Source: Mariprofundaceae bacterium | GTDB lineage: Bacteria > Pseudomonadota > Zetaproteobacteria > Mariprofundales > Mariprofundaceae | Length of the DNA: 6,338 nt | Direction of reading: 5' to 3' | Assembly: GCA_030950825.1 (NCBI GenBank) | Contig: JAUZQT010000092.1 | Span: forward strand, 1 to 6,338 | Shown: positions 6,084 through 6,338 of the stretch, piece after piece | Numbering within the stretch: the first letter of the stretch is position 1 | Layout of the letters: every line of letters begins with the position of its first letter | Made by a program: the position numbers and the translations under genes | The notes under the pieces: generated by a model | Seen by the model: the letters and a program-made list of their open reading frames with translations, nothing else | Told to the model about the DNA's origin: nothing | Database searches by the model: none

Positions 6084-6338
6084 ATGGCTTATAGTTTAGA
6101 TTTGAGAGACAGAGTTATCAATTCAGTTGAATCAGGGATGAAGAAAAAGAATGCATCGATTGTCTTCAATGTGAGCTTAAAGACGATCCAAAATTGGCTT
6201 CAATTAAAAAAAGAAACAGGCTCTATTTGCCCTCGTCCTTATACAGGTGGCGCAAGGCCAAAGATTAGCCAGGAAGTATTTGAATCTTATATTAATGAGA
6301 ACCCCTCACAAACATTAAAAGAGATCGGAAAGCATTTT
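6084..6338 (+). CDS. IS630-family transposase, N-terminal DNA-binding part (runs off window)
   Basis: The first 85 residues are visible and remain open at the window end. The start MAYSLDLRDRVINSVESG is the hallmark opening of IS630-family transposases or of their HTH-only first ORF. A first helix-turn-helix spans about 20-42 (KKKNASIVFNVSLKTIQNWL). A basic linker with GGARPK (55-60) follows, then the beginning of a second winged-helix-like segment (ISQEVFESYINENPSQTLKEIGKHF, about 61-85, shown here only in part). The DDE catalytic domain would lie beyond the window, either in the same frame or in a second ORF reached by frameshift, as occurs in some members. It carries its own promoter and ribosome site, so it is independent of the upstream operon. 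Whether the element is complete and active cannot be judged here. Confidence 0.88.
   Translation, partial: MAYSLDLRDRVINSVESGMKKKNASIVFNVSLKTIQNWLQLKKETGSICPRPYTGGARPKISQEVFESYINENPSQTLKEIGKHF

Larger units (their letters stand above)
6015..6338 (+). mobile_element. Left part of an IS630-family insertion sequence (truncated by window end)
   Basis: The IS630-type transposase begins at 6084, and the non-coding bases before it look like a terminal region. IS630/Tc1-mariner elements insert at TA dinucleotides; two adjacent TAs occur at 6013-6016, so the element probably begins at about 6015. The motifs TATAGTGAA (6013-6021) and TATACTGAA (6056-6064) are direct near-copies, as seen in subterminal regions of such elements. 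The exact edge is inferred, since the right end lies outside the window. Confidence 0.6.

Overview
The window looks like chromosomal DNA of a moderately AT-leaning proteobacterium. Evidence for this is a bacterial-type prolyl-tRNA synthetase with the inserted editing domain, a DUF3187 outer-membrane protein (a family known mainly from Gammaproteobacteria and relatives), and a proS–lytic transglycosylase gene order that I recall from several proteobacterial groups. I cannot name the genus from the sequence alone.

Layout. Positions 1-145 hold a palindrome-rich, non-coding repeat. A shorter diverged copy of its right half lies at about 3265-3330, just before proS and in the same orientation. Between the copies, two minus-strand genes run leftward: a membrane-bound hybrid histidine kinase (1270-3168) and, 105 bp beyond it, a secreted DUF3187 beta-barrel-like protein (187-1164). 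Positions 3169-3351 form a divergent control region between the kinase and proS.

On the plus strand come proS (3352-5073), a membrane-anchored SLT-type lytic transglycosylase (5118-5774, probably starting upstream at a non-standard codon that overlaps the proS stop), and an unrecognised 56-residue protein with a strong Shine-Dalgarno (5847-6017). The left end of an IS630-family insertion sequence follows. Its transposase starts at 6084 and runs off the window, and the element appears to begin at or inside the stop codon of the small gene.

How the parts relate. proS and the transglycosylase are probably co-transcribed: protein synthesis plus cell-wall turnover, both housekeeping roles. The kinase carries its own receiver domain but has no DNA-binding partner here, so its output is unknown. 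The DUF3187 neighbour may be co-transcribed with it or may be independent. I see no defence system, CRISPR array, biosynthetic cluster or clearly new multi-gene system. The observations most worth a second look are the repeat pair bracketing the kinase/DUF3187 genes, the transglycosylase start, and the IS junction.
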